64,000 nt of DNA from Sapria himalayana (taxonomy: Eukaryota > Streptophyta > Magnoliopsida > Malpighiales > Rafflesiaceae). Under the pieces are notes generated by a model. It saw nothing but the letters and a program-made list of their open reading frames with translations, ran no database searches and was not told where the DNA came from. The stretch is taken from NCBI GenBank assembly GCA_029783825.1, contig JAREIK010002454.1, positions 91,998-155,997 of the forward strand, written 5' to 3'. This document shows positions 27,001 through 41,100 of the stretch, piece by piece. Both the position numbers and the translations under genes were made by a program. Numbering within the stretch: the first letter of the stretch is position 1; the number at the start of each line of letters is the position of its first letter.

Positions 27001-28492
27001 TGATTTTATCTAATTTTTGAAGGTTATAACCTTTGAAAATATAATAATTTTTATTTTTTTTTAAATGTTAATATAATATTTAGTTATAATAATCTTGATA
27101 ATATTATAATGTAAAATCAATATAAATAATTTAATAAATAGATATTATATTAATGATCAATAAATAAATTAATAAACTATTATTAATTAGAATGATATAA
27201 ATTAAATTATAATTGCAAAATTTAAAATTATTAAAAATTAAATTAAAATAATTTTCTAAATAATAATATCTTGTTTTAAAAATTTTGCCTCTTTTTATAA
27301 TCTTATATTTTTTTGATGAAAAATAAATTATTTAAATTATATCCGTCTCACTGATAATTTATTTTGTAATTAATATTTCAATAAAAATAAACTAAAAAAT
27401 AATTAAAACGAATATTTAAAATTATAATGAATACTAATAAAAATGAGATTTATTATTTATTATTTGAGTATACAAATTTAAAGGCTTATGTATTTATGGG
27501 CATTGGGATTTAGGAGTTTACTCATTAAGAATTTAGGTATTTTGTGGTTTATAGATTTTATTAAAAAAATCTAATAACAAAAAATTTATTTTTTTTATTT
27601 TTTCTTATTTTCAAATGCTATAACCTTTAAAAACATAATAATTTTTAAATTATTTTAAAATATGAAAATTTTATTTTGTTATTATAATCTAAATAATTAT
27701 ATATTATGTAAATTCTATATAAATAATTTTTTTAGATATTATGATGATGATAATAAAATAAATTAATAAACTATTATTAATATGATAGATATTAAATAAA
27801 ATTTATTTGCAATACCTAAAATGATTCAAAATCAAAGTAAAATATATTAATAAGATATATATTAAATAAAATTATTATTAATAATATAAAATATACAGGT
27901 TTAAAAGATTATATATTTCAGAGTTTTAGGATTTAAGAATTTAGTGATTTAAGTGTTTAAGCATTTAGAAGTTTATAGGTTTACTTAAAAAATAAAATAA
28001 CAAAATTTTTTTTTTGTTATTTGTTCTCATTTTTGAAGGATAACCTTTGAAACTATAACAATTTTTAATTTTTTTTAAATGTGAATACTATATTTAGTTA
28101 TGATAGTCTTAATAATTATATATCATGTAAATTCAATATAAACAATTATATTGATATATATTATAATAATGATCGTACAAAAGATTAATAAACAATTATT
28201 AATAAGATAAATATTGTTTAAAATATATTTACAAAACCTACAATGATTCAAAATCAAAGTGAAATATTTTACGAAATATTAATTTTAAATTTTTGTATCC
28301 ATTTATAAGAACATATATTTTTTGATGAAAAATAAATTATTTAAATTATATTTGTCTAACTATCAATTTATATTTTAAATTATATTTCTATAAAAATAAA
28401 CTAATAAATAATCAAAATGTATATATAAAATTATAATGAATACTAATAAAAATGAGATTTATGATTTATTATTTAGGATATACCGGTTTAAT
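21017..28492 (+). repeat. Satellite array from insert 2 to the inversion breakpoint
   Basis: About twelve forward monomers of both classes. A chimeric short monomer with repeated ATTAATAAGATATATATTAA-like words lies at about 27840-27900, and its reverse counterpart lies at about 31800-31860. The block ends in an intact ATATACCGGTTTAAT word at about 28478-28492. No genes are seen. Confidence 0.92.
21121..21172. repeat. A-rich microsatellite (AAAAAATA-like)n with patch duplication
   Basis: About five tandem ATAAAAAA units replace the palindrome region of this monomer. Directly after, ACATTTAGGAGTTAAGTAAT near 21172-21191 repeats the word TTTAGGAGTTAAGTAATTT found about 110 bp earlier (21062-21080). 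A backward template switch is a likely origin. Confidence 0.8.
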
Positions 28493-28600
28493 AATTACCA
28501 AAATATAACCTTTAAATATAATTAATCAAAAATTATATTCATAAACAATTAATCAAAAATATAATCAAAAAAATATTTTTACTTTATTATTCTATTGTTT
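28493..28600. other. Left inversion breakpoint, satellite polarity switch
   Basis: Left of about 28492 the array reads forward; from about 28590 (TTGTTTAAATAAAACCTATA) it reads in reverse. The ~100 bp between contains a shuffled duplicate (ATTAATCAAAAATTATA followed by ATTAATCAAAAATATAAT). Joining 28492 to the reverse complement of the block's other end near 48475 gives an in-phase monomer, as expected for a simple inversion. Confidence 0.75.
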
Positions 28601-31600
28601 AAATAAAACCTATACACCACTAAATGCCTAAGCATTTAAATCAATAAACTACAAAATCTCGATACCACGATATAGATAATCCTTTAAATTGGTATGCCCT
28701 AAAAAATAATTAATAAATTTCATTAATATATTATTTCAATATAATTTAAAAAATTCATTTTGATTGTTTAGTTTTTTATTTTTATATATGTATTAATTAT
28801 AAAATAAATTATTAGTTAAAAATATAATTTATAAAAATTATTTTTCATCAAAAAATAGATAAGCTTATAAAAAGAATAAAAATTTAAAAACAAATAATTA
28901 TTATTTAGTAATATATTTTGCTTTGATTTTGAATCATTTTAGGTTTTGATATTATTTTCAATATCTATAAATAAAATTTTTAGTAAATTTTTAAGTAATA
29001 TACTTTTTAGTAAAAATCTAAAAATTTTTAGTAAAATTTTAGGTTTTGATATTAGTTATATATTTGAATCATTTTAGTAATATTTTAAGTAATATCAATC
29101 TTATTCATAATATATTTTTAATTTATTTTTAGATAATTATTAGAATATCTATCAATAAAATTGTTTATATTGAATTTATATGATAAATAATTATTATGAT
29201 TATTATAAATAAATATTGTATACACTTTTGAAAAAAATTAAAAAATTATTATTTTTTCAAAGGTTATAATCTTAAAAAATGAGAAAAAATAATAAAAATA
29301 AATTTTTAGTTATTTTATTTTTTAAATAAAACCTATAGACCATTAAATGCTTACTTACTTAAATCAGTAAGCTCATAAACCCCGAAACTCTTAAATACAT
29401 AAACATTTTAACATCTATATACTACTTAATAAATAATAAATCTCATTTTTATTTCTATTTATTATAATTTTAAATATTCATTTTAATTATTTATAGTTTA
29501 ATTATTTAGAAAAATTAATTACAAAATAAATTTCGAGTGAGACAAATTTTATTTAAATAATTTATTTTTAATCAAAAAAAATATAAGCTTATAAAAAGAA
29601 TGACAAATTAAAAAATTAAATATTATTATTTAGTAATATATTTTGATTTGATTTTGAAGCATTTTGTGTTATGTAAATATATATTAATTAATATCTATAT
29701 TATTAATAATAGTTTATTTTTTAATTTTTGATCATTATTATAATATCTATCATTAAAATTGTTTATATTGAAGTTATATGATATATAATTAGTAAGCTTA
29801 ATATAATTATACATAATATTCACATTTCAAAATATTTTAAAAATTATTTTATTTTTAAAGGTTATAACCTTTGAAAATCAGAAAAAATCTAAAAAAAAAT
29901 TTTTGAAATTTTATTATATAAATAAAACCTATAAACCACTAAATACCTAAAAACATAAATTGATAAACTCCTAAATGATAAAACTCCTAAATAATCAAAC
30001 CATTAAACTGGTATACCACATATAATAAATCATAAATCTCATTTTAATTTGTATTCATTATAATTTTAAAAATTCATTTTAATTTTTAAATAGTTTATTT
30101 TTTTATAGATATATTAATTACAAAATAAATAATGAGTGAGACAACTATAATTTTAATTATTTATTTTTAATAAAAATAAAATATAAGCTTATAAAAAGAA
30201 GTAAAAATTTAAAAACAAAAAATTATTATTTATTAATATATTTTACTTTGATTTTGAATCATTATATATAGGTTTTGCATTTATATTTTAATTGCTATCA
30301 ATCTTATTAAGAATAGTATATTAATTTATTAATTGATCAATTTTATATTATCTAACAATAAAATTACTTATATTGAATTTAAATGTATTATAATTATTAA
30401 GATTATTATTACTAAATATAAATTTACGTTTGAAAAAATTTAAAAATTATTATATTTTCAAAGGTTATAAACTTCAAAAATGATAAAATTCACAAAAATA
30501 ATTTTTTTTTATTTTATTATTTAAATAAAACTTATAAACCATTAAATGCCTAAACATTTAAATCTCTAGACTCCTAAACCCCAAAACCCCCTAAATACTT
30601 AAACTATTAAACCTATATAACTTAAATAATAAATAATAAATCTCATTTTTATTTGTATTCTTTATAATTTTAAATATTCATTTTAATTATTTTTTAGTTT
30701 ATTTTTATAGAAATATTAATTACAAAATAAATAATGAGTGAGATATATATAATTTAAATAAATTATTTTTTATGAAAAAAATATAAGCTTATATAAATAA
30801 ACAAAATTTGAAAATTTTAAAATTTATTTAGTAATATAATTTACTTTGATTTTGAATTATTTTGGTTTCTGCAAATATATTTTAATTAATATCGATCTTA
30901 TTAATAATAGTTTATTAATTTATTTTTTGATCATCAAAATAATATATATTAATAAAACTTTTTATATTTTATTTACATCAAATATAATTATTAAGATTAT
31001 TATAACTAAGTATTGTATTCATATTTTAGAACTATTAAAAAATTATTTTATTTTCAAAGGTTATAACCTTTGAAAATCAAGAAAATTCATAAAAATAAAT
31101 TTTTTGTTATTTCTTTGATTAAATAAAACATATAAACACCTAAATGTGCAAACATATAAATCAATAAACTCATAACCCCAAAACCACAATAAACTTAAAC
31201 CATTTAATAGGTATACCCTAAATAATTAATCATAAATATCATTTTTATTAGTATTCATTATAATTTTATATATACATTTCAATTATTTATTAGTTTATTT
31301 TTATAGAAATATAAATTAAAAAATAAATTAATAGTGAGAAAATATAATTTAAATAATTTATTTTTCATCAAAATATATAAAAGCTTATAAATGGATACAA
31401 TAATTTAAATATTTAAAAATATTATTTAGTTAAATATTTCACTTTGATTTTGAATAAATTTATGTTTTGCAAATATATTTAAAATAATATCTATCTCATT
31501 AATAATAGTTTATTAATTTATTTTTTGATCATTAATATAATATATTTCAATATAATTGTTTATATTGAATTTACATGATATATAATTATTAAGATTATCA

Positions 31601-34600
31601 TAACTAAATATAGTATTCACATATAAAAAAAATTTAAAAATTGTTATAGTTTCAAAGGTTATATCCTTCAAAAATGAGAACAAATAACAAAAAAATTTTT
31701 TTTGTTATTTTATTTTTTAAATAAAACCTATAAACTACTAAATGCCTAAACACTTAAATTACTAATTTCTTAAATCCCAAAACTCCTAAATATATAATCT
31801 TTTAAACCTATATATTTTATCTTATTAATAATAGTTTTATTTAATATCTATCTTATTAATATATTTTACTTTGATTTTGAATCATTTTAGGTTTTGCAAA
31901 TAAATTTTATTTAATATCTATCTTATTAATAATAGTTTATTAATTTATTTTATTATCGTCATCATAATATCTAAAAAAAATTATTTATATTGAATTTACA
32001 TAATATATAATTATTTAGATTATTATAACAAAATAATATTTTCATATTTTAAAAGAATTTAAAAATTATTATGTTTTCAAAGGTTATAACGTTTGATAAT
32101 AAGAAAAAATAAAAAAATAAATTTTTTGTTATTATATTCTTTAACTAAAATCTATGAACCACAAAATACCTAAATTCTTACTGACTAAACTCCTAAACCC
32201 CGAAGCCCATAAATACATAAGCCTTTAAATTAGTATACTCTAAATAATAAATAATAAATCTCATTTTTATTAGTATTCATTATAATTTTAAATATTCATT
32301 TTAATTATTTATCAGTTTATTTTTATAGAAATATTAATTACAAAATAAATTATTAGTGAGACGGATATAATATAAATAATTTATTTTTCATCAAAAAAAT
32401 ATAAGAACATAAAAAGAGGCAAAATTTTTAAATAAATATTATTATTTAGTAATTTATTTTAATTTAATTTTGAATAATTTTAGATTCTGCAATTATATTT
32501 TAATTTATATCATTCTAATTAATAATAGTTTATTAATTTATTTATTGATCATTATTATAATATCTATTAATAAAATTATTTATCTTGATTTTACATTATA
32601 TATAATTATCAAGATTATCATAACAAAATATTATATTCACATTTTAAAAAAAAATTAAAAATTATTATATTTTCAAAGTTTATAACCTTCAAAAATTAGA
32701 TAAAATCACTTAAGGCATAAACACTTAAATGACTAAACCCCAAAACACCTAAATACTTAAACCATTAAACCTGTATATCCTGAATAATAAATAATAAATC
32801 TCAATTTTATTTGAATTCATTATAATTTTAAATATTTATTTTAATTATTTATTAGTTTAATTTTATATAATTATAAATTACAAAATAATTTATGCAGAAG
32901 ACAAATATAATTTAAATAATTTATTTTTAATAACAAAAATATAAACTTATAAAAAAAAGCAAAATATTTAAAAAATTATTATTTAGTAATATATACTTTG
33001 ATTTTGAATAAATTTAGATTTTGCAAATATATTTTAAAAATATCTATCTTATTAATAATAGTTTATTAATTTATTTATTGATCATTATTATAATATCTAG
33101 CAATGTGATTATTTATATTGAATTTAAATGACTTATATTTATTAAGATTATTATAACTAAATATTATATTTACATTTAAAAAAATTTAGAAATTTTTATA
33201 TTTTCAAAGGTTATAACCTTCAAAAATTAGTAAAAAAAAAATAAATTTTTTGTTATATCATTGTTTAAATAAAACTTATAGACCACTAAATGCCTAAACA
33301 TTTAAATGTATAAACTCCTTATCACAAAAGCCCCTAAATACTTAAAACTTTAAACTCGTAAACCTTAAATATAATTTAAATAATTTATTTTTCATAAAAA
33401 AAATATAAGTTTATAAAAAGAAGCAAAAACTAAAAAACAAAAATTATTATTTGGTAATAAATTTTAGTTTGATTTTGAATAATTTTAGGTTTTGCAATTA
33501 TATTTTAATTTATATCTATCATATTAATAATAGCATATTAATTTTTTTTTGAAAATTGATATCATATATATCAATAAAATTTTTTATATTTAGTCTATAT
33601 TATATATAATTATAATGATTCTTATTACTAAATATTGTATTCATATTTTTAAATAAATTTAAAATTATCATATTTTTAAAGGTTATAACCTTTGAAAATG
33701 TGTGAAAATATCAAAATTAATTTTTTTGTTATTTCATTGTTTAAATAAATCCTATAAACTACTAAATGCCTAAACACTTAAGTCAATAACTCAGAAATCT
33801 CGAAAACCCTAAAAGGATAATCCTTTTAAACTGGTAAGCCCTAAATAATAAATAATAAATCTCAATATTATTTTTTTCATTATAATTTAAAATATTCATT
33901 TTAATTATTTTTTCGTTTATTTTTGTTAAATATTAATTACAATATATATTATGAGTTAGACAAATATAATTTATATAAATTATTTTTTATCAAAAAATAT
34001 AGATAAACTTATAAACAGAAGAAAATATTTCAAAATAAAAATTTATTATATAGTAATATATTTTGCTTTAGTTCTGAATCATTTTAGGTTTTGTAATTAT
34101 ATTTTAATTGATATCTCTCTTATTAATAATAGATTATTAATTTTCTTTTTGATCATTATTAGAATATTTATCAATAAAATTCTTTATATTGTATTTACAT
34201 GATATATAATTATAAAGATTATTATAACTAAATATTATATTTACATTTGAAAATAATTTAAAAATTATTATATTTTTAAAGGTTATCATCTTTGAAAATG
34301 AGATAAAATCGCAAAAATAAATTTTTTGTTATTTTATTATTTATATAAAACCTATAAACTACTAAATGTCTAAATTCTTAAATCATTAAACTCCTAAACC
34401 TCAAACCCCTTAAATACTTAAACATTTAGACCATCTTTAAAGGTTTATGTATTTTTAAATAATATATAATTATCTATCAATAAATAACAGTTTATTAATT
34501 TATTTTTTTGATCATTATTATATTTATATTTATATTTAATTTATTAATATGTTTCAAAAAAATTGTTTATTTTTAATTTACATGATATATAATTATTAAG

Positions 34601-35036
34601 TTTATTATAACTAAATATTGTATTCACATTTCAAAAAAATTTAAAAATTATTATGTTTATAAAGGTTATAACCTTCAAAATTGATAAAAAATTTGAAAAT
34701 TAATTTTTTTTATTTCATTATTTAAATAAAACATATAAACTACTAAATGCCTAAACATTTAAATCATTATACTCCTAAACTCCTAATATTTAAACCATTA
34801 AACCGGTATACCATAAATAATTAATCATAAATCTCATTTTTATTTGTATTCATTATAATTTTATTATTCATTTTAATTATTTATTAGTTTATTTTTATAG
34901 AAATATTAATTGCAAAATAAAATTATGAATGAGACAAATATAATTTAAATAATTTAACTTCATCAAAAAAATTTATAAGCTTATAAATTTTGGTGTAGTG
35001 ATTAAAATTTAAATAATTTTAATCATTATACTCCTA
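28493..35036 (-). repeat. Satellite array, reverse orientation, distal to module C
   Basis: About eleven monomers read on the minus strand: the telomere-like tract appears as CCTAAAC words and AAAACCTATAAACCAC replaces GTGGTTTATAGGTTTT. The palindrome persists (for example near 31060 and 33680). The reversed truncated monomer is at about 34430-34500. No genes are seen. Confidence 0.92.
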
Positions 35037-35037
35037 A
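34987..35037 (-). other. Deletion junction with templated filler beside module C
   Basis: Relative to copies A, B and D, most of the monomer next to the module (about 500 bp) is missing. The join carries ATTTTGGTGTAG at 34987-34998, identical to 35106-35117 inside the module, and AATCATTATACTCCTAA at 35021-35037, identical to 34762-34778 in the neighbouring satellite. The filler thus appears stitched from local templates. Confidence 0.75.
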
Positions 35038-36342
35038 CCCTGATACTGCTGCACCACACACACATAGTGACGGACCACAGTACACACGTGCACATATTCT
35101 TGTCCATTTTGGTGTAGCATTTAGAGGGGCCTGCAAATCCTAGAAGCAGCCAGATGTATGGGCCACCAGCTTGTCGAGGGCCCCACTAGCAAGCCGGGAT
35201 GATAACATTCAGATAACTGATGAGACCGAGCAAAGTGGTCGGGAGTAAACCCAGGAGTAGCTAGGAGTGTGTCCCACTAGCCCTATCAGGCAGCATAGAG
35301 GGCCACCCAACCATCACCAAATAGGAGTAGCAGGTAATCCATGATTAATTGGATAGCTTGCAAAATTTGAAGCATCACCAAGCAGGGCTAGTAAGCAATG
35401 GAGTCCAGACCAGCCACCCGGGAGCCAAAGATTCAAACTTGTAGTTTATGATTGTATTCTTATTTGTATTTTGAACTTTATATGCACTATGTACTTCTAG
35501 AGACAGATCATGACAGACTCAAGCACAAAATCTTGTCTGCTCTCTATGTAGCATGCAATGAGGGCAACTGGACCCAAGAGTATATCTAAGTGGGGCCCAC
35601 TAATGCATTTTGTAAATACAAATTAGGTGATGCTACACTCCCGGAAGTAGAAGACCCATCTTTATAGCATTTTGTAATTTTACTTGTATTCTAGCTTGGT
35701 TGTACGCGTAGATAATTAAACTATTAGATGGACCTCATCACACATGCACACCGATGCATGCATATTTTTTGATATTTTGTTGGTGCAACATACAACCACT
35801 TCTTGGAGATCAAGGAGGAAGCATTCTAATCCAATAGATACTCTTTTGAGGATCATTGGAGCAAAATAATGTGGAATTCAGAGGTGAGAATTAATTGACA
35901 AAGTGCATTATATATGGACTTGTGGATTTATGGGTATTCAGTTTTACATGTATTCCATTACATAGCAATGACATAGGAAAATGCTTGATGCTCCATGTCA
36001 CACACATGCACAATCTTATATTTGCATAGTTTTAATATGGTGCATCATTCAGGTTCCTCCAAAAGGCTTGGACAAATCCGAATGGAACGGACACAGTGAG
36101 CATAATGACTCAATGCATGGAAAGGACACAGTGCGCATTCCGGGAATGCCAGGTGATTATAGTTGTATTCGTACGCTTTGAATTTTTAGGCATTATGTTT
36201 TTTTTGTATTTTATGCATAGAATCATTAAGGTGCATAGGATTTGGTGGGCTGGCCTAAATTAGTCAGCTTTTTAGTCTCTTGTAAGTTGTGTGCCTAAAT
36301 GATAAATATAGCGTGTTTTTTCCAAAAAAAAAAACAAAAAAA

Positions 36343-36420
36343 AACCATAAACCCAAAACTTTAAATCCTAAACCTTAAACCATAAACTATAACCCTAACC
36401 CATAAACCCTAAATCCTAAA
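36343..36420 (-). repeat. Degenerate telomere-like patch in module C
   Basis: Reads ACCCTAACCCATAAACCCTA on the plus strand, the reverse complement of the patches in modules A, B and D. Confidence 0.75.
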
Positions 36421-37162
36421 TCTCATGTTTTGCACTTTTATAATCAAATGACTAAGTGTTAAATTTAAATTAAAATTCACAACTTTTAGGAATGTCATAG
36501 ATTTATCTTTTTGTATATGTAACACAAAGTCATGACTCAAGGGGTGATGTATGGATTTAGTCTCTTTTTTGCTTTATATTATTGTAGCATTAGCAATGGT
36601 CATGATTGTATATTTTGTCTCTAAAACAAAAAATCATATTGATGAGAATATGCCATAACTTGTGTCTCTCTGTTGAACATATTTTTATGGCACTAAGAAT
36701 GATCATGAATACATATTTAATCACTATAATACTGGATCACAGTATTGGATATAACCATAGCTTGTGCATTTTATCTTTATATTGTAAAGTCATTACACTA
36801 GGAATGATTGTAACTTTCGACATTCCTCAAGAGCAAAAGTCATGAACCTAGAAATAGTTAAAGCTCGAGTACTACTCTTTATAACTTTCTATAGCTAAAA
36901 TTCTTGGGATTGGAAATATCACTATGGATTTTTCCTTTGATTTGTGACCTCAAGTGTCAATATGCAAGACTAATATTTCGAGCAATGATTAAAACCTTTT
37001 ATACATTTGAATATGATTCATTTACACCTTTTTGGGTATAGTGAGCTTGTATACATAACTCATTTAATATAAAAAGAAAGAAATGATACTTTTCATATCC
37101 ATGAGTATATAAAAAAAAGGCTTAGACATGCCAATAAAATAACTTTTTTGATTCTTGATTGA

Positions 37163-37793
37163 TTTATGAAATTAAATTGAATAAAAATTTAATAAAAATT
37201 TATTAAATTTTTATTAATTTATGATTTATGATTTATGAAATTAAATTGAATAAAAATTAAATTGAATAAAAATTAAACTGGATAAAAAGTTATAATTTAT
37301 GATTTATAATTAATTTATGAAATTATATAAGCTTATATAATAGCAATTATTAAATTATATAATTAAATTATATAATTTAATTGCAAAGCTGAATAAAATT
37401 TAAATTTAAATTTAAATTTAATTGTTTAAGTATTAAATTATTAAATTATATAAGCTTATAATTTCAAAGGTTATAAGCTTATATAAGCTTATAAGCTTAT
37501 AAGCTTATTATATAAGCTTATAATAATTTAAATTATATTTAAATTATTAAATTATTATATTAATATAAATTAAAATAATATGCTATTATATAAGCTTATA
37601 TAAAGCTTATATAAGCTTATATAAGCTTATAATATAAATTATATTTATATTGATTATATAAGCTTATATAAGCTTATAATTTAAAACCTAAAAAACATAA
37701 TTTAAATATGATAGATATAAAAAGAAGTAAAATTAAAATATAAGCTTAGATATATAAATTAATATATTTAAAAACATAAATATAATTTAAATA
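37163..37793. other. 631 bp scrambled AT-rich filler inside module C
   Basis: In the other modules the words on either side (GATTCTTGATTGA and ATACTTCTTGCCCTG) are separated by about 10 bp. Here they are separated by fragments of satellite (AATTTCAAAGGTTATAAGCTT, ATGATAGATATAAA), repeated ATTGAATAAAAATTAA words at the left, and about 14 occurrences of AAGCTT, mostly inside the palindrome ATAAGCTTAT (for example 37454-37510). It looks like end-joining filler or replication slippage; an assembly artefact is also possible. Confidence 0.8.
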
Positions 37794-38140
37794 ATACTTC
37801 TTGCCCTGCTCAAACCACCATGGGGCTAGTTTGTTCTAGAAGGCTACAAGGTGGTTATTTTTTTAGAGGTGAACTATGTTTTTAAAAAATTGCTTTGAGT
37901 GTGTGCATGAGAGATATTTTACAATAAATTACAATAATCAATATAAATAGGATCCTCCACAACTAGCTATTTCAACACATAGGGGTACAACTTTGGTTTA
38001 GCCCATTAGCATACATGAGTCAAATTTCCTTTGATAGCCCAGTGATTCAACATCAAATATGATGAGACATAATAGAGATAAAGTAAAAGCTTCTATTATT
38101 TTGGTTAGAGCTTTAGCAATCATTCTAGAGTTGAGAGAGG

Positions 38141-41100
38141 AAATAAATAAATTATTTTAATTATTCAGTATAATTGTAATTTTTATTTTAATTATTTATT
38201 AGTTTATTTTTATAGAAATATTAATTACAAAATAAATAATTAGTGAGACATATCTAATTTAAATAAACCTGGTATATCCTAAATAATAAAGAATAAATTT
38301 CATTTTTTTTTCAATTTAATTTTAAATATTGAAATTTAATTATTTATTTGTTTATTTTTATATAAATATTAATTACAAAATAAATTATGAGTTACATAAA
38401 TATAATTTATATAAATTATTTTTCATCAAAAAAATATAGATAAACTTTTTAAAAGAAAAAAAAAATTTTAAAACAAAAAATTATTATATAGTAATATATT
38501 TTGCTTTGCTTCTGAATCATTTAAGGTTTTGTAAATATATTTTAATTGATATCTTTCTTATTAATAATAGATTATTAATTTATTTTCTGATCATTATTAG
38601 AATATTTATCAATAAAAATGTTTATATTGAATTTATATGATATATAAATATAATGATTATTATGACTAAATATTATATACACTTTTGAAAAAAAATTCAA
38701 AATTATCACATTTTCAAAGGTTATAACCTTTGAAAATGTGAAAAAAATAAAAAAAATATTTTTTATTATTTCATTGTTTAAATAAAACCTATAAACCACT
38801 AAATGAGTAAGCACTTAAATCACTAAACTACAAAATACTGATAACCCTATATACATAATCCTTTAAACCGGTATACACTAAATAATAATTAATAAAACTC
38901 ATTTTTCTTTGTTTTCATTAAAATTTTAAAAAATTATTTTGATTTTTTGTTTTTTATTTGTATATTTATATTAATTATAAAATAAATTATGAGTTAAAAA
39001 AAATATTTATAAAAATTATTTTTTATCAAAAAATCGATAAGCTTATAAAAAGAATAAAAATTTAAAAACAAATAATTATTATTTAGTAATATATTTTGCT
39101 TTGCTTTTGAATCATTTTAGATTTTGATATTATATTTTAAGTAATATCAATCTTATTCATAATAAATTTTTAATTTATTTTTTGATAATTATTAGAATAT
39201 CTATCAATAAAATTATTTATATTGAATTTATATGAAATATAATTATTATGATTATTATAAATAAATATTGTATTCACTTTTGAAAAAAATTTAAATTTTT
39301 TTTTTCAAAAGTTATAACCTTAAAAAATGAGAAAAAATAATAAAAATAAATTTTTTGTTATTTTATTTTTTAAATAAAACCCATAGATCATTAATTGATT
39401 ACTTACTTAAATCGGTAAACTCATAAACCCCTAAACCACTAAATACATATACCTTTTAATAGCTATATTTTACTTATTAAATAATAAATCTCATTTATAT
39501 TTCTATTAATTATAATTTTAAATATTCATTTTAATTATTTATAGTTTAATTTTTTAGAAAAATTAATTCAAAATAAATTTCGATTGAAACAAAAAATATT
39601 TAACTAATTTATATTTAATCAAAAAAAATATAAGCTTAAAAAAAGAAGGAAAAATTTAAAAATTAAATATTATTATTTAGTAATATATTTTGATTTGATT
39701 TTGAATCATTTTGTGTTATGTAAATATATTTTAATTAATATTTATATTTTTAATAATAGTTTGTTAATTTAACTTTTGATCATTATTATAATATCTATCA
39801 TTAAGATTGTTTAAATTGAATTTATATGATATATATTTAGTAAGATTGATATAATTATACATGGTATTCACATTTCAAAAAATTTTTAAAATTATTTTAT
39901 TTTCAAAGTTTATAACCTTAGAAAATCAGAAAAAAAAAAAGTTTATTTTTATTATATAAATAAAACCTATAAATCACTAAATGCCTAAAAACATAAATTG
40001 CTAAACTCCTAAACAACAAAACCCCTAAATAATTTAATCATTAAACAGGTATACTATATATAATAAATAATAAATCTCATTTTTATTAGTATTCATTATA
40101 ATTTTAAACATACATCTTAATTATATATTAGTTTATTTTTATAGAAATATAAATTAAAAAATAAATTATTAGTGAGACAAATATAATTGAAAAAATTTAT
40201 ATTTCATCAAAAAATATATAAGCATATAAATGGATAGAAAAATTTAAAAATTTAAAATTAATATTTAGTAAAATATTTCACTTTGATTTTGAATCATTTT
40301 AGGTTTTTCAAATATATTTTAAACAATATTTATCTCATTAATAATTGTTTATTATTTATTTATGATCATTATTATAATATATACCAATAAAATTATTTAT
40401 ATTGAATTTATATGATATTTAATTATTAGGATTATTAACTTCACATTGTATTCACTTTTCAAAAAAAAATTAAAAATTATTATATTTTCAAAGGTTATAA
40501 CCTTCAAAAATGAGAAAAAATAACAAAAATACTATTTTTTATTTTATTTTATAAATAAAACCTATAAAGAACTAAATGACTAAATACTAAAATGACTAAA
40601 CTCCTAATCCCGAAGCTCATAAATACTCAAAATATTAAATTAGTATAGTCTAAATAATAAATCATAATTCTCATTTTTATTAGTATTCATTATAATTTTA
40701 AATATTCATTTTAATTATTTATCAGTTTATTTTCATAGAAATATTAATCACAAAATAAATTATTAGTGAGACAGATATAATTTAAATAATTTATTTTTCA
40801 TCAAAAAAAATATATATGCTTATAAAAATAGGCAAATTTTTAAAAATAAAAAATTATTTTTATATTTTACAATTATATTTTAATTTATATCATTCTTATT
40901 AATACTAGTTTATTAAATAATTTATTGATCATTATTATAATATTTATTAATAAAATTATTTATATTTAGTTTACATTATATAAAATTATTAAGATTATTA
41001 TAACTAAATATTATATTCACATTTAAAAAAATTTAAAATTATTATATTTTCAAAGGTTATAACCTTCAAAAATTAAAAAAAATCAAAAAATTAATTTTTT

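Larger units (their letters stand above)
35037..38140 (-). repeat. 2.45 kb module, copy C (reverse strand, interrupted)
   Basis: Reverse complement of modules A, B and D, running from CCCTGATACTGCTGCACCAC to CTAGAGTTGAGAGAGG. It is longer than the others only because 37163-37793 is a scrambled AT-rich patch; without it the module is about 2.47 kb. The telomere-like patch is at 36343-36420 as CCCTAAA words. A TTG-initiated 79-codon frame at 36606-36845 has same-length counterparts in B and D but a stop immediately upstream and no recognised family, so I do not call it a gene. Confidence 0.87.

Noticed and set aside
37163..37793. Origin of replication or matrix attachment region based on AT content and palindromes
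   Set aside because: The patch is a disordered mixture of local satellite fragments, and AT-richness alone does not support such a call in this background.
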